Assembly: GCA_033297205.1 (NCBI GenBank) | Contig: MU859264.1 | Location: 1 to 63,013, forward strand | Origin: Pseudoneurospora amorphoporcata | Lineage: Eukaryota > Ascomycota > Sordariomycetes > Sordariales > Sordariaceae | Reading direction: 5' to 3' | DNA length: 63,013 nucleotides | In this document: positions 1 through 11,333 of the stretch, piece after piece | Numbering within the stretch: the first letter of the stretch is position 1 | How the letters are laid out: each line of letters opens with the position of its first letter | Program-made: the position numbers and the translations under genes | Notes under the pieces: model-generated | Database searches by the model: none | Told to the model about the DNA's origin: nothing | Seen by the model: only the letters and a program-made list of their open reading frames with translations

Positions 1-93
<93 letters not shown>
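1..93. repeat. 93-base A homopolymer at window start
   Basis: The first 93 bases are all A, followed directly by unique sequence. This is far longer than any other A run in the window. It is most simply a contig end or assembly artefact, but a real poly-A tract, for example the tail of a retroposed copy lying to the left, cannot be excluded. Confidence 0.9.
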
Positions 94-97
<4 letters not shown>

Positions 98-1236
98 CGT
101 TTAAACCAGCTAGAAGGACGAGATTCGATCATGAGGTTTGAAAAGGGGCCGTATCGAAAAGCTCGATGAAAGCAGAAAAAAATCAAAAAAATCAAAAAAG
201 ATGATCATCGGACACATCGGCGGAGAGTTTTGTTAGCCAGTCGCCGTTGCCGTCGCCGTCGCTGTCGCTGGGAGATGTACGATCTACGCTGCCAGGTTGT
301 TGTGTAGTATGTAGAGTACCTTTCTGTACACAGTAGTATAGTGAGTGTACTTCGCTAGCGTATTGCCTGCTGCGCTGCGAACGACGGGACGGGGAATCAG
401 GGGTTCCGTTAAAAAGGGACGGGACGGGACCTCGGCTTTCTGAAACTCTGGGCTGTTCTGAAACCGCTCGATCTCGCCGCCTGACACCGCGGCTTATTGA
501 CCAAAGGGGAAAAAAAATTACCTATTAATAATTGTGGGAATCCCGTCCCATCTACGCTCCCACGATCCGGCGGGGTGTCCTAGTCGGTCGGTCCGGCTCC
601 GGCTCCGGCTCCGGTTTCATAAACGGGAGGTGCGGTGTGTTCTGGACTTCAGGCTTGTACCATGTCACTCACACTCACTCACTCACTCAAAGTCTCAAAC
701 ATGCCCTGGCTGGCTGGCCGCACCCAAGAAAGATTTTACCGAGCGACGCTAGGTAGGTACCTACGGAGTGTTCGGTGGAGGTGGAGGGAGGTGGAGGGAG
801 GTGGAGCTTCGGTAGTGTACATACATACCTATGTAGTGGAAACTGAATGAATGAATGGAAGCATCCATATTAATAAGCGTGCCCGGGCACGGTATCCGCT
901 TGCGATTCCCAAGATAAGGTCGGGTATCGATCGACGGGGACGGAAAGAATGCAGTGCCGGTGGTGGTGGTGAAAAGTTGTGTTTGATATACATATTGTAC
1001 ACTAAAACTGATAAACACCGGGGGTGGTTGGTTACTTGACTTGATTCTTTCTCGTCCTTGGTTTCTTTTTTTTTTTTTTTCACTTTCTTATATATCCTCA
1101 AACCTCTAGGTCGTATCCATTTCCACAATAACAACGCCGTTCCGGTCCATCTAGACGCCTACAACGCCTACAAACAAACAAACACAGACAGATAGATACC
1201 TAGATACCCAGGTCCCGGCCACACAACACCATCAAG
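94..1236. other. Gene-free upstream region with simple repeats
   Basis: I see no convincing gene here; the open frames are short and low in complexity. It holds simple repeats: GGCTCC units near 594-617, an ACTC microsatellite near 664-691, and a GGAGGTGGAGGG-type tandem near 776-804 with G-quadruplex potential. The last few hundred bases, which include a T run at about 1065-1080 and a CA-rich stretch just before 1237, presumably hold the promoter and leader of the oxidoreductase gene. Confidence 0.6.
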
Positions 1237-2749
1237 ATGGCCTCCACCAAAGACCTCAAGCTCGCCCAACCCCTCACCCTCCCCAACGGCCTCGTCCTTC
1301 CCAACCGCCTCGTCAAAGCCGCCATGGCCGAACAGCTCGGCTTCGGCAACCACCTCCCCAACCCAGACCTCAACGCCGTGTACGCGACCTGGGCCCGCGG
1401 CGACTGGGGCATGATCTTGACGGGCAACGTACAAGTCGACCATGCGCACAAGGGTGACGCGCGCGATTTCTCGCCCGGCCACCCCGGCACCACGCCCGAA
1501 CAGACCCGTACAGCATTCACCGCGTGGGCGGATGCGGCCTTGCTGAAAAATGAGACCACGACCACCAGGAAAAGCAACAAGACGCCGACGCCGGTGGTGG
1601 TCCAGATCAGTCACCCTGGTCGGCAGAGCCCCATGGGCGCTGGCACGCGGGGGCTTTGGGAAAAGGCTGTTGCGCCCAGCCCGGTGCCGCTGGTGTTGGG
1701 CGAGGGACTGGTTCCTAGGCTGGTGTCCCAGTTGTTGTTTGGCACGCCGAGGGAGCTGAGCAAGACGGAGATCAGGGATGTCGTGCAAAAGTTTGGGGCG
1801 ACGGCGCGGTTGACGGCCGAGGCGGGGTTCCAGGGCGTGCAAATCCATGCTGCGCATGGGTACTTGCTCGCGCAGTTTTTGAGCAAGAAGACGAATAAGC
1901 GCCGGGATGGGTATGGCGGTAGTGCGGAGGGGAGGGCCAGGATCGTGGGGGATATTATTGAGGAGTGTAGACGGCAGGTGAAGGAGGCTGTTGGTGAAGA
2001 GGAGGCGAGGAGGTTCGTGGTGGGGATCAAGTTGAATAGTGCGGATTGGCAGGCGGGACGCGGCGGAAACGCGGAGGAGACGGATTCGACGGAGGAGGTG
2101 CTGAAGCAGATTGAGCTGTTTGAGAAGTGGGGGGTTGATTTTGTGGAGGTTAGTGGTGGGAGTTATGAGGATCCTCAGGTGAGTTTTCTTTGTTTTGGTT
2201 TGGTGTTGAGGGACGAAAAAAAGGGCGGGGGGTTCCTGGACAACGAACGGTTCACTAATAACACCAAACCCAACCAGATGGTCCAGATGGCCAACGGCCC
2301 CCAAATCAAGCAAAAATCCGAGCGCACCAAGGCCCGCGAGGCCTTCTTCCTCGAATTCGCCAAGATCATCCGCACTAAGTTCCCTCAGCTTCCGCTCATG
2401 GTCACCGGCGGTTTCCGCACCCGCCAGGGCATGGAGGCCGCTTTGGCCTCTGACGACTGCGACATGATCGGTATCGGACGCCCGGCCATCCTCAACCCTT
2501 CGCTTCCGGCCAACTTGATCCTCAACCCTGAGGTGCCGGATGCGGATGCCCGCTTGTTCGACAAGAAGGTCGAGCCGCATTGGATCTTTGAGAAGCTGGG
2601 CATGAAGAGCATTGTGGGCGCTGGGGCTGAGATTGTACGTCACGTTGTTATCCCTTTGCATTATATATATAGGTGACGGTGCTAACATGTCGGTGTTCCT
2701 TTTCTAGGGCTGGTATGTGAGCGAGCTTAAGAAGTTGGCCAAGTTTTGA
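1237..2749 (+). CDS. NADH:flavin oxidoreductase, Old Yellow Enzyme family
   Basis: This is an FMN-dependent ene-reductase/NADH:flavin oxidoreductase of 446 residues in three exons: 1237-2178, 2278-2634 and 2708-2749. The N-terminus has the family's PNGLVLPNR motif. The HAAHGYLLAQFLS segment at about residues 204-216 carries the histidines that contact the substrate, followed by the GYGGS loop and a C-terminal G-I-G-R-P phosphate-binding segment. Intron 1 is 99 bases with donor GTGAGT and branch CTAAT. Intron 2 is 73 bases with donor GTACGT and branch CTAAC. The last exon encodes 13 residues (GWYVSELKKLAKF) and the stop. Intron 1 is a multiple of three with no stop, so the frame reads through it. 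The substrate cannot be told from sequence; cytosolic location is inferred because no signal peptide is seen. Confidence 0.9.
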
Positions 2750-3713
2750 GGAGACGAAGCAGAGTGAGCGACGGTAGCGGACACGATACCCAGAAGCTTT
2801 TTTTGGAAGAGGTTTCGGCATTGGATAGAGGCGTTCATATTGGTTGAATAACTCAAATGTCCTGAAAACTGGCCATCCGTCATCTTTCGTGTTTTATGAA
2901 GGCCAGACACCACAACAACCACCGAGGTTCGCTGCTAACATGGCTGGTTGTCGATGAACCCGTGCCAAGTACGCAGCGCATAGCGTCTGGATGGATGCCT
3001 TGATAGAAAGCCTGTTCACCAACGACGAAAGAACAGTCAGACTTGAGATCGCGCGGTTCCAAAGTAAGGCGGTCAATTCATCTAATAGATCGAACATTGG
3101 AAAGTCGAAGTTGGGAAAAGGTGGATAACACAAGGCGAAACGCCAAAGCGCAGAACGTCCCAGCTCGCAGGGCACAAGAACACTTGCACTAACAGTTTTG
3201 CGTCCCCAACCTGCAAACCGACGGAAGTTATAGCACACACACCAATTAACACCCTGCAGGGGCACCAGGGGCACCTGCAGTTCATCCCGTCAGAGGGCAA
3301 TGGAAGTTTGAGAAACGGGACTTATTCAAGCTCGGGATCGCAGAAAAGTGTGTACAATTGACAAAATCTAAAACAATCCGCCAGATTGATGATTCCAGAC
3401 AAGTTCATCATTGAACCTTAGCACCTCAGCTTTGCAGGTTTGCATGTTCAATCCTCCCTCAATGATCCAAAATCTCACGAAAACGTCAGCCCGCGGACAT
3501 ACATACCCCATTAGCTCACAATGCACCGAGTCTATCAGTCTATCTACCTACCTACCTACATACAACAAACAATAAGAGTCAAACAAAAACGGATCAAATA
3601 AAAAGATCCAAAAAAGAGCACGACAAACGACAACAGAGCCAGCCAGCCAAACAAAGAAGCAGAACAGCCAAGAACCCGAAGTAGAAAAAAAAAAAAAGCA
3701 AAAAAAAGTCACG
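2750..3713. other. Intergenic, no gene seen
   Basis: This is the 3' flank of the oxidoreductase gene followed by the downstream flank of tRNA-Pro. Open frames here are short and have no recognisable domains. Sequence from about 3540 is A-rich with CTAC/ACCT simple repeats. Confidence 0.5.
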
Positions 3714-3723
3714 AAAAAAAAAA
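3714..3723 (-). terminator. Pol III terminator of tRNA-Pro
   Basis: A run of 10 T on the minus strand starts four bases past the tRNA 3' end, as expected for an RNA polymerase III terminator. Confidence 0.8.
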
Positions 3724-3727
3724 GAAT

Positions 3728-3817
3728 GGGGCCACCCGGGGATTGAACCCGGGACCTCTCGCAAGAATGCTCAGGATTGAACCCTAAGCGAGAATCATAC
3801 CACTAGACCAGCGGCCC
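3728..3817 (-). tRNA. tRNA-Pro (anticodon AGG) with intron
   Basis: A full cloverleaf folds on the minus strand. The acceptor stem GGGCCGC/GTGGCCC includes one G-U pair and is followed by discriminator C73. The D arm is TGGTCTAGTGG, the anticodon stem is CTCGC/GCGAG, and the T arm contains GGTTCAATCCC. The loop reads TTAGGG before the intron, giving anticodon AGG. An 18-base intron (plus strand 3764-3781) sits at the canonical position after nucleotide 37. C73 and the D-arm sequence match fungal tRNA-Pro. Confidence 0.95.
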
Positions 3818-4489
3818 GTATTAGTTTGTTAAAAGGAAATCAAAAGCACAACCTCATATTGTCCAACTGGCTGTGTTGTGTTGATCAGGGCGTGTCTTGG
3901 TAGTGATGGTGATAGTGATAATGATCCGTCATAACTGGTCCTCTTGAGCAGCCTTGGAACGAAGCATTGTTGTAGTCACGTCGTTCAACAACCGACCACG
4001 AGCGCGGTACTCCTCGCCTGTCTACGTATCCGTTGTTCATGTTACACACCCGAGGTACTAACAGTAGACGGCAGGCTTGGTATTCTTTTGTCTCTCTCCC
4101 CGTTCATGTTATACACCCAACGTCAATTGACGGCCAGATAAAAATAGCAACTGCTTTCCCAAATCCCGCGCCGCTCGAATCCGCCCGCTCGCTTCTAGCA
4201 AGTGCTGGTAAAGAAGCCTCCCCCCAATTTTATGAACCTTTTGGTTTTCCCTGTAGTAGTAGTACAATACACATTTTGAGTTACACAAACACACAATGAA
4301 CCACAACATAGGTTTATCTTGATTTCTTTTCCACTCATTCATTATATTCCACATATAGTAGTAACATCAGGTGTAGCCAACCCGGCAAAACCCGTATTAA
4401 GGGTCACCTTCGTCATCATGGCTGACACCTGATCCGAGGTGCTCATGAACCTCTTTTATATGATTTTAAAAGGCATAGACCAGGGTTTC
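3818..4489. other. Intergenic between tRNA-Pro and SEC61 3' end
   Basis: No gene is seen. The stretch contains the tRNA 5' flank and, toward 4489, the presumed 3' UTR of the SEC61 gene, which is transcribed leftward. Confidence 0.5.
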
Positions 4490-6070
4490 TTAACCCATGA
4501 TCATACCCTTCATGCCCTGAAGATCGCCCTCCTTGGCGGCAATTTCGAAGTAGCCGTAGATAATACTGGAGAACAAAATGTTAGCAATTGGTCATCCATC
4601 GACAATCGGGTGACAAAGACAAAAACTTACGTGACAGCCAAGAGAGTACCGGTACCAGAGCCGAGAGCGCCCATGAGGTCGCTGGCAACAGAGAGAGCAC
4701 CAATGCAGGCACCACCGAAAGCGGCAGCAGTGGGGATGATGCGCTTGAGCTCCTTGTACATGCTCTGCTCGCGGTGGCCGGCCATGACGAGACCCTGATC
4801 CTTGAGCTGCTTGGCAACATCGCGGGGGCTGGAGCCGGAAACCTCAATCCATGTCTTGGAGAAGACGGCGCAGGCAGTGAGCATGTAGGCGATGTAGACG
4901 GCGGTGTGAATAGGATCGAGGAGAGCATCCTTGAAGTTGAGAGGGGGGCTCATGTAGTAGACAAGACCGGAAACGGCAGAGAGCTGGGCAGTACCCTCCT
5001 TGGCCTCCCAGACACCGAAAAGACGGACCAGAAGGTTCTCGGAGAAGCGAGAGTAGAGCATCTGGCTGATCAGGAAGACGTTGGAGGAGAGGGCGGACTG
5101 GAGCATGATGGGCATGTTAGAGGTATAGAAGAGGCGGATGGGGTAAGAGCCACGAGCACCACGCTGGCGGGAGGATTTGACGGGGATCTCGACGCGGAAG
5201 CCCTGGAGGTAGATGACGGCGGCGAAGACGACGAGGGTGGCGAGCAGGTTCATGATGTTGGGAAGGTTCTGGCGGTAGAAGGCCTCATAGAGAGCACGCT
5301 GCTTGTTGTCCCAGGTCATGAGGAGGTGGAAGAGGGCAATGACGGCACCCTCGTACTCGGGGCCACGGCCAGTGTTGATGGAGGTGGGGGAGAAAGCCTT
5401 CCACATGATGGACTCGCAGATGTTGGTGGCAATGAACAGCGAGATACCGCTGCCGAGGCCATAGCCCTTCTGGAGGAGCTCATCGAGGAGAATGACGATC
5501 ATGCCGGCAACCACGAGCTGGAGGATGAGGAGGAAGACAATACCGGCACCGAGGTCGCTGGGAGGGCCATAGAGACCGGTGAAGACGTAGACAGTGGCGG
5601 TGCCGATGGAGAGAATAACAGCGAACAGCTTCTGGGCGGTCTGGTAGAGCTCGCGGTCGGCCTTGAGGTCGAGGTTGACGTCGATCATGTGGGTACCGGC
5701 GAGGAGCTGGAAGACCATGCCGGAGGAGATGATGGGGGTGATACCGAGCTCCATGAGGGTACCTCTGTTACTCGCCATCATCATGCGCAGCCAGTATAGC
5801 GGATCGGACGTGTCGGACGAGACAATGCCGTAGAGGGGCATCTGGCTCATGACCAAGAAAATGAGCAGGGTCAAGCCAGTCCACATCAACTTTTGGTTGA
5901 AGGGGATCTTGGTCTCAGGCTGCTGAACCTCGGGGAGGAACGGCACGAAGGGCTTGACGAGATCGAGGAACCGTACTGCATTGGCGGGCGAGAGGAGGTT
6001 AGTCACGGTCTGGTCTGGTATCACCAACGCGCCTACGCGTGTCCGAGTAGGGCAACTTACGGGAACTCAT
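4490..6070 (-). CDS. sec61: Sec61 alpha, ER protein translocon channel
   Basis: This is the pore subunit of the Sec61 complex (Sec61/Sss1/Sbh1), which moves nascent proteins across or into the ER membrane. The 476-residue protein comes from exons 6070-6061, 5975-4631 and 4565-4490. The first coding exon is only 10 bases and joins to give MSSLRFLDLVKPF. It includes the near-invariant PEVQQPETKIPFNQK segment, the plug-region QMPLYGI, the RGTLMELGITPIISSG segment, and ten hydrophobic segments. The cytosolic loop KSSRQRGARGSYPI is the ribosome-docking loop known in the family. Introns of 85 and 65 bases have GTAAGT donors. Length and sequence match fungal Sec61 closely. The gene is divergent from the MOD5-like gene across about 760 bases. 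Confidence 0.97.
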
Positions 6071-6613
6071 GATGGGCGAATTGAGGGGGTGTGGAGAGAA
6101 GAAGGAAAAGGGTAAAAAGAAGAAGATTAAATTAATACGGGCGACAACAGCCCTTTGTAAAGTAGGAAGCGCAGAGAAGTGTTGTCGGCGCTGCGTTGAA
6201 TGGTTCAAGCAAGGAAAGGGGGGGAGGATTAAGAATGGAAGTGTGGAAGTGGAAGCTGGCCGAAAGCACAATCAAGCGAAAGGGAAAGCGGAAGGCGGTG
6301 GTGCGTCCCGTCGCGAGATCTGTCCAAAAAGTCGCCCAAAGTGTGATGTGTCCAATTTGGAGGGTCCCGGTGCTAGTGCTCTACTGCTCTTGGGAAGGGA
6401 CCCATACAACACGTGACTTGTAACCAATGAAAGTCAGGAATTGCATGGCCAGCCTTCTGGAGCTGGAACGAGCTTCTAACGTTTGCTGGGGAGAGCAACC
6501 TCCAACTCGCACCCAGAACGAGGGAGCTCGTTCGGCAGGCAACTGCACATCCCTCCACTTTCCAGCGCCCCTTGTTGTTGGGGAAGCCCTGGACAGCAGC
6601 AGGGACAGCCGCA

Positions 6614-6627
6614 GGGGTTAGGGGTTA
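6614..6627 (+). promoter_or_regulatory. Telobox-like motif (TTAGGG core)
   Basis: GGGGTTAGGGGTTA lies about 200 bases upstream of the MOD5-like start. TTAGGG cores are known binding sites of Tbf1/telobox-binding factors in fungi, often near translation genes. Function here is inference. Confidence 0.4.
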
Positions 6628-6643
6628 ACGTGTGGATGTTGTC

Positions 6644-6653
6644 TTATCGATAA
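6644..6653. promoter_or_regulatory. Palindromic paired GATA-like site
   Basis: TTATCGATAA is a perfect 10-base palindrome holding two overlapping inverted GATA/TATC cores. It could be a GATA-factor site, but a chance palindrome is also possible. Confidence 0.25.
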
Positions 6654-6826
6654 CAACCCGTCCGTCAACTTCCTGGGGATGGAAGGTGGGCTTGGTGGGG
6701 TGTCACACTGCATTGTCAATTCCAATTCAATCCCGTCTTGAACTTTTTTGTTTTCTTTTTTCCCAATCCGTCAACCCTCAGAGCAATGCGCCTCAACACC
6801 CCGACAAGCTTCTTCGATAACCGTAA

Positions 6827-8403
6827 ATGAGGTGGACGACACAACATTTCTCCCAGGCCATCCGATCCGTCTTTCGCACAGCAACAATGGCAGACCCTCT
6901 GGTTGTCATTTACGGGTCCACAGGCACCGGCAAGTCTGATGTACGGCAGCTACCTCCATCTCTGCTTCACCAGCCATGCGATCACCTCTGCCTCTGGTCC
7001 CGTCTCCGTGTTCCTATGCGCTGATAAATTTCCTACCATCCCAGCTTGCCGTGGAACTGGCGACCCGATTCAATGGCGAAATCATCAACGCGGACGCCAT
7101 GCAAATGTATCGAGGCCTACCCATCATCACCAACCAGCTCACCCCCGAAGAGCAGCGCGGCATCCCCCACTACCTCCTCGGCAACATTGGGCTCGACGAG
7201 GAGCCATGGTCTGTCACCAGCTGGAAGCGCGAAGCAACGAGGATCATATCGGATATTAGGTTGAGGGGCAAGCTGCCCATTGTAGTAGGAGGAACTTCGT
7301 ACTACCTTGACGGCCTGTTGTTCGACGAGAAGCTGGTTGAGTCGGATCCTGCGACGACGGAGGAATCCGAGGCAGCCGCCAAAATTACACGAGAAGAACT
7401 CGCAAGCCGACATCCAATCCTTCGCGAGTCTGCCGAGGTCATGCTGGCCAAGCTACAAGAAGTCGACCCAGTCATGGCCGAGCGCTGGCACCCAAAAGAT
7501 ATTCGCAAGATTCGCAACTCGCTCGAGATCTACCTTACAACTGGCCGCCGTGCCTCGGACATTTATGCCGAGCAGCGCGCTCGAAAAGAAGCCAAGCGGG
7601 CAGACCAACCACCGAGCCCCTGGAACTTGCTCCTATTCTGGCTCTACGCCAAGCCCGATGTGCTTAACGAACGCCTTGACAAGCGCGTGGACAAGATGGT
7701 AGCCAATGGCCTCCTGGACGAAACATCATCAGTCTACGACTACTTGCAGGGTCGGCTTGCGGCCGGTGACACCGTCGACCGCACCAAGGGCATCTGGCAG
7801 TCTATCGGGTTCCGCCAATTCGAATCCTATCTAACAGCTGTCAAGTCTACTGAAACCGAAACCCCACAAGCCGCACTCGAAAGAGTCAAGCAACAAGGAA
7901 TTGAGGACACCAAGACAGCAACGCGCCAGTACGCAAAATACCAAATCCGGTGGATTGCCCGAAAGACTATTGCAGCCCTCCAGGAAGAGAACCTCTTGTC
8001 CAAATGCTATCTTCTTGACTCGTCCAATATTTCCCAATGGCACTCTGAGGTAGCCGAGAAGGGTAGCTCCCTACTAGCGAAGCACTTGGCCCATCAGCCA
8101 CTGCCGCGGCCGGAAGAGTTGTCGGCAACTGCGAGGGAGGTGCTGGCCGAGCAGTTGGAAAGGAGCAATCGACCCGAGACGATATGCAACAAGACATGCG
8201 AGGTGTGCGAGAAGGAGTTCAGGATCGAAGAACAGTGGCAGAAGCACCTCAAGAGCAAGAAGCACCAGAAGGCCGCCAAGTGGGCAAAGAGGCAGGCAGA
8301 GGGGTGGCCCACCAGGGGAGAGGGCAAGGGCGACAAAGTGGAAGAAACAGACGACGATGCCGATGCTGATGCTGATGCTGATGGGAAGGTCCCAAAGCCC
8401 TAG
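6827..8403 (+). CDS. mod5: tRNA dimethylallyltransferase (MOD5/IPT type)
   Basis: The enzyme transfers an isopentenyl group from DMAPP to A37 of tRNAs reading U-starting codons. Exons 6827-6940 and 7045-8403 give 490 residues; the 104-base intron has donor GTACGG and a CCAG acceptor. The P-loop-like GSTGTGKSD is followed by LAVELATRFNGEIINADAMQMY and a GGTSYYLDGLL segment, all diagnostic of IPT enzymes. Near the C-terminus CEVCEKEF...HLKSKKH is the matrin-type C2H2 zinc finger found in eukaryotic members. Two in-frame ATGs occur. ATG1 (6827) has T at -3. ATG2 (6887) has A at -3 and G at +4. The 20 residues between are basic, hydroxylated and free of acidic residues, resembling a mitochondrial presequence. 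The tail ends in an Asp/Ala repeat. Confidence 0.95.
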
Positions 8404-8575
8404 TTCGGAAGCTGCGTTGCTGGATGAGCCAGTTTCACATGATACTCGTGGGTATAAGCCCACAATGCTCCCACCATTCCCCAATCTGTCCAAGTCGATC
8501 CCGCATTCTACCTTCTAGATCCCTACTATTCTGACATCGATATTAAGTATCTCCCTTTTTTTTCAGTGGCGCACC

Positions 8576-10492
8576 ATGTCGATCGAACGGGTCGATCCCT
8601 CGTGGCTCGTTCTGACGGACGAGGACGCCCTTGGCCTGCAACAGTACGGCGTGTTGGATCTGAACTATGAGTCCGGATACCAGGCACTGCACAAAGGCTG
8701 CTTCCTCAGGCACGATGACATCTCAAATGCCCTCCGCGAATTGCCACCGAAGTCGACCGATATGCTAAAGATACCATTGATTCTCGTTTCACGCAGAGTC
8801 CTTATTTGGCTCGGCTTCAGTGATAAGATGGCCGACCAGCTGTGGCAACAATGGCTTAACAGGCATAGCAACAGAACGCCTGGCGTCTTGGAATTCCGCG
8901 ACACCGTTTTGACCCATTTTCGTCTCCCCGACGTTGCCACTCCTGACACATTCACCGACGGTGATAGCGAATGGAGACAAATCCTTCACGCGCATGGTCT
9001 CTCCCAACAATTTGTGGACATGATCATGGACCCTCGTTTCCGTGAGTATCGACTATTAGAATCCTGCGTATACTGGATTGAAGATACCCTGCGACAGCGT
9101 TGGGACTTGTTGGTCAAAATACACGAAACCTCGAGGAAGAGAACCGCTCGGATTTGGGAAAATCATGACTGGCACATAGACCCGCCATCATCACCGCCCT
9201 TATCGAAACTAGACCTCTACAAAGCCCGCTAGCAGCAGGGGCAGGCGGAACGGCAACGGGAACGGCAACGTAATCGGAACATGAGGGACTCAGCCTCAGC
9301 CTCATCCTCGGACTCGGCCTCGGACGAAGACGAAGACAAAGTACCTGATTTTTACACCGCAAAGAACCTTCCCTATGAAGGATCCGTTCCCGAATCTACA
9401 TTCCTCACAGGGCTCAGAGAATCTCTAGTTCTTCCTTGCGCATGCGACGTTCGCAAAGACAGCAGAAGACACGAAGGACAGGATCACTTGATACTGTACA
9501 AAGTCGTGACCAGTACACAGCTGAAAGACATTAGAATATCTAGCCATGGCAATCCGGATCCTATGGTGTTGTCCAACATCGACAGCTTAGTAGAGATACC
9601 CAGAGAGCCGGAGCGGGAACCCTTTCTCTACAACGACACCACCGGCGACGACGACACTGGGAACAGTGCGGCTTCCGTGGGGTCACAGAGAAGAGCACGC
9701 AAAAGGCTCGTCTTCTCCACCTCTGATCGCGAACTTGCGCTGGCTGAGTACAAGTGGGCTGTGCACCGGCTCGACAAGTCCGTCGGGACCGCTGACGGCG
9801 CCAAATTCGCAGGTGGTGCAGACGTGCGGATGCTGGAGATCCGCATCCCCATGGAAGAAATCGACGACCTCCTTCAGGCTAAGCTCGCCCACTTCACCCA
9901 GAACTTCACCCAGCAACCGTACACATCGGACATGTCGTTCATCATGTGGCAGGAGATGGCCATGTTTTCGAGGTTCAAAGAGGTGTTCAGGCCGTCGTCG
10001 TTTGCCCGCCTCACGGCTGCTTGGTGGAAGATAAAGGCACCGGATATCCTTGAAACGAGGAGAACCGCAGAACCAACTCTATGTGCTATCAGAGAGGGCA
10101 AGTGGATTGTACTTGGTTGTCCCGCTGTGAGGAGGAGGGCTTTATGGCAGAATATTTCGAAGACTGCTTCCATAGCCGCAAAAAAAGGCCATGGCAAGCC
10201 AAAGGCAACAGCAACGGCAACGGCAACGGCAACGACAACGACAACGGCACCGACACCGACAACCAACAAAGACCTCGCCAAAAATGCATCACCGTCCTCC
10301 CCATCGTTATCCTCATCGTCCTGTGCCCCTAATGCTGACCACGACGGGGATTTGCAATTCTGTATCTTCACTGGTGATTCCTTGGGGCCGGTGGATGAGC
10401 ATGTCTTGAACGTGACCGAGGATTGGATGCGCGACTGGCTCTTCAAGAGAATTTATTACTTTGAGGCACATAAGGTTGTTCTGGATGAATGA
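8576..10492 (+). pseudogene. Unknown gene split by one in-frame TAG
   Basis: Two long open frames, 8576-9232 (218 codons) and 9281-10492 (403 codons), lie in the same frame. They are separated only by the TAG at 9230-9232 and 16 further sense codons (QQGQAERQRERQRNRN). Read through, they would make one protein of about 638 residues. I recognise no domain. The N-terminal part is rich in Trp/Leu with aromatic helices. The middle is acidic (SDEDED). Near residue 550 there is an Ala/Thr-rich tract from CAACGG hexanucleotide repeats. The C-terminus has a compact domain ending FKRIYYFEAHKVVLDE. The TAG sits in a row of CAG codons, so a single CAG to TAG change explains it; TAG followed by C is also a leaky stop context. 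Alternatives are a real pseudogene, programmed readthrough, an assembly error, or two genes. A GTGAGT at 9042 does not give an in-phase splice past the stop. Confidence 0.6.
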
Positions 10493-11302
10493 GGCTGATT
10501 GGGTCAGAAATGAATAGAGAACCGGGATTACAGAACGCCGGAAACTAAAAAGCGGATACAATCACGACCACGCTGCAATGGGAATGGGAATGGATATATA
10601 TCACCAGCGTTTGTACTGCCAATGCATTCAATATGTACCTATTTGAACAAAGATGGGTGAACAGCGAATATCTAATATCAACAGGCTTAGTTAAACTCTG
10701 TGACTCTTCACTCCCGAGTTCGGTGTGTGCGTTTCAATTCTTGGTTCATCGTCCACTGACTGCTCTTGGAACATGGTATGTAAGGTATGTATCTCTTGCT
10801 CCCGGCCCGCTCAGAGGTGTGGTGGGTCAAGAAATTCTGTGCCCTGCTCCAAGAGGGGTGGGTGTTAACAGGAACCAAAAGGTGAAACAGTATTATTATT
10901 TGTTTTGACGGTCAAGTTATCTGGGAACTGACATATATACAGACGAACTCACTCGCCGAATCCTCTTCACGGTTTGAAGGTATGAGTAAGTACAAGGGGG
11001 GCAAAACCGGCATGATATCCTAAAAAAAAAAAAATAGAAGGAAAAAAAAAAAAAAAATGGAGAAAGCCGAAAGACGAAAGACGAAACAAGAGACAAAGGG
11101 GGGGAAGAAAAAAAAAAATGGAGGAAACCAGAAAAAAAAAAAAAAAAGAAAAAGAAAAAGACAAGGAGGAAGAAAAGAAGGGAAAAGGGGGTGATCACCA
11201 CTATGAACGGACGAACCGACGAAGAGCGAAGGATTTGCAAATCTCGGAAGACTGGCGGGTTGTCTTGAGGGAAGAGAGAGAGATAGAAAGGTGCAACGGG
11301 AG

Positions 11303-11333
<31 letters not shown>

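Larger units (their letters stand above)
6071..6826. promoter_or_regulatory. Shared divergent promoter region, SEC61 / MOD5
   Basis: This 756-base gap separates two divergent starts and must hold both promoters. It includes a telomere-repeat-like GGGGTTAGGGGTTA block at 6614-6627 and a perfect palindrome at 6644-6653. No coding sequence is convincing. Confidence 0.6.

Noticed and set aside
1168..2688. 506-codon minus-strand frame opposite the oxidoreductase
   Set aside because: The sense strand has clear family motifs and splice sites; the antisense protein is low in complexity.
4588..5799. 403-codon plus-strand frame opposite SEC61
   Set aside because: Antisense shadow of a conserved gene with biased codons; no domain.
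9042..9232. Intron from GTGAGT at 9042 removing the TAG
   Set aside because: A jump to the AG of the TAG itself (191 bases), or to the CAG codons just after, puts the downstream frame out of phase, and the segment between looks coding.
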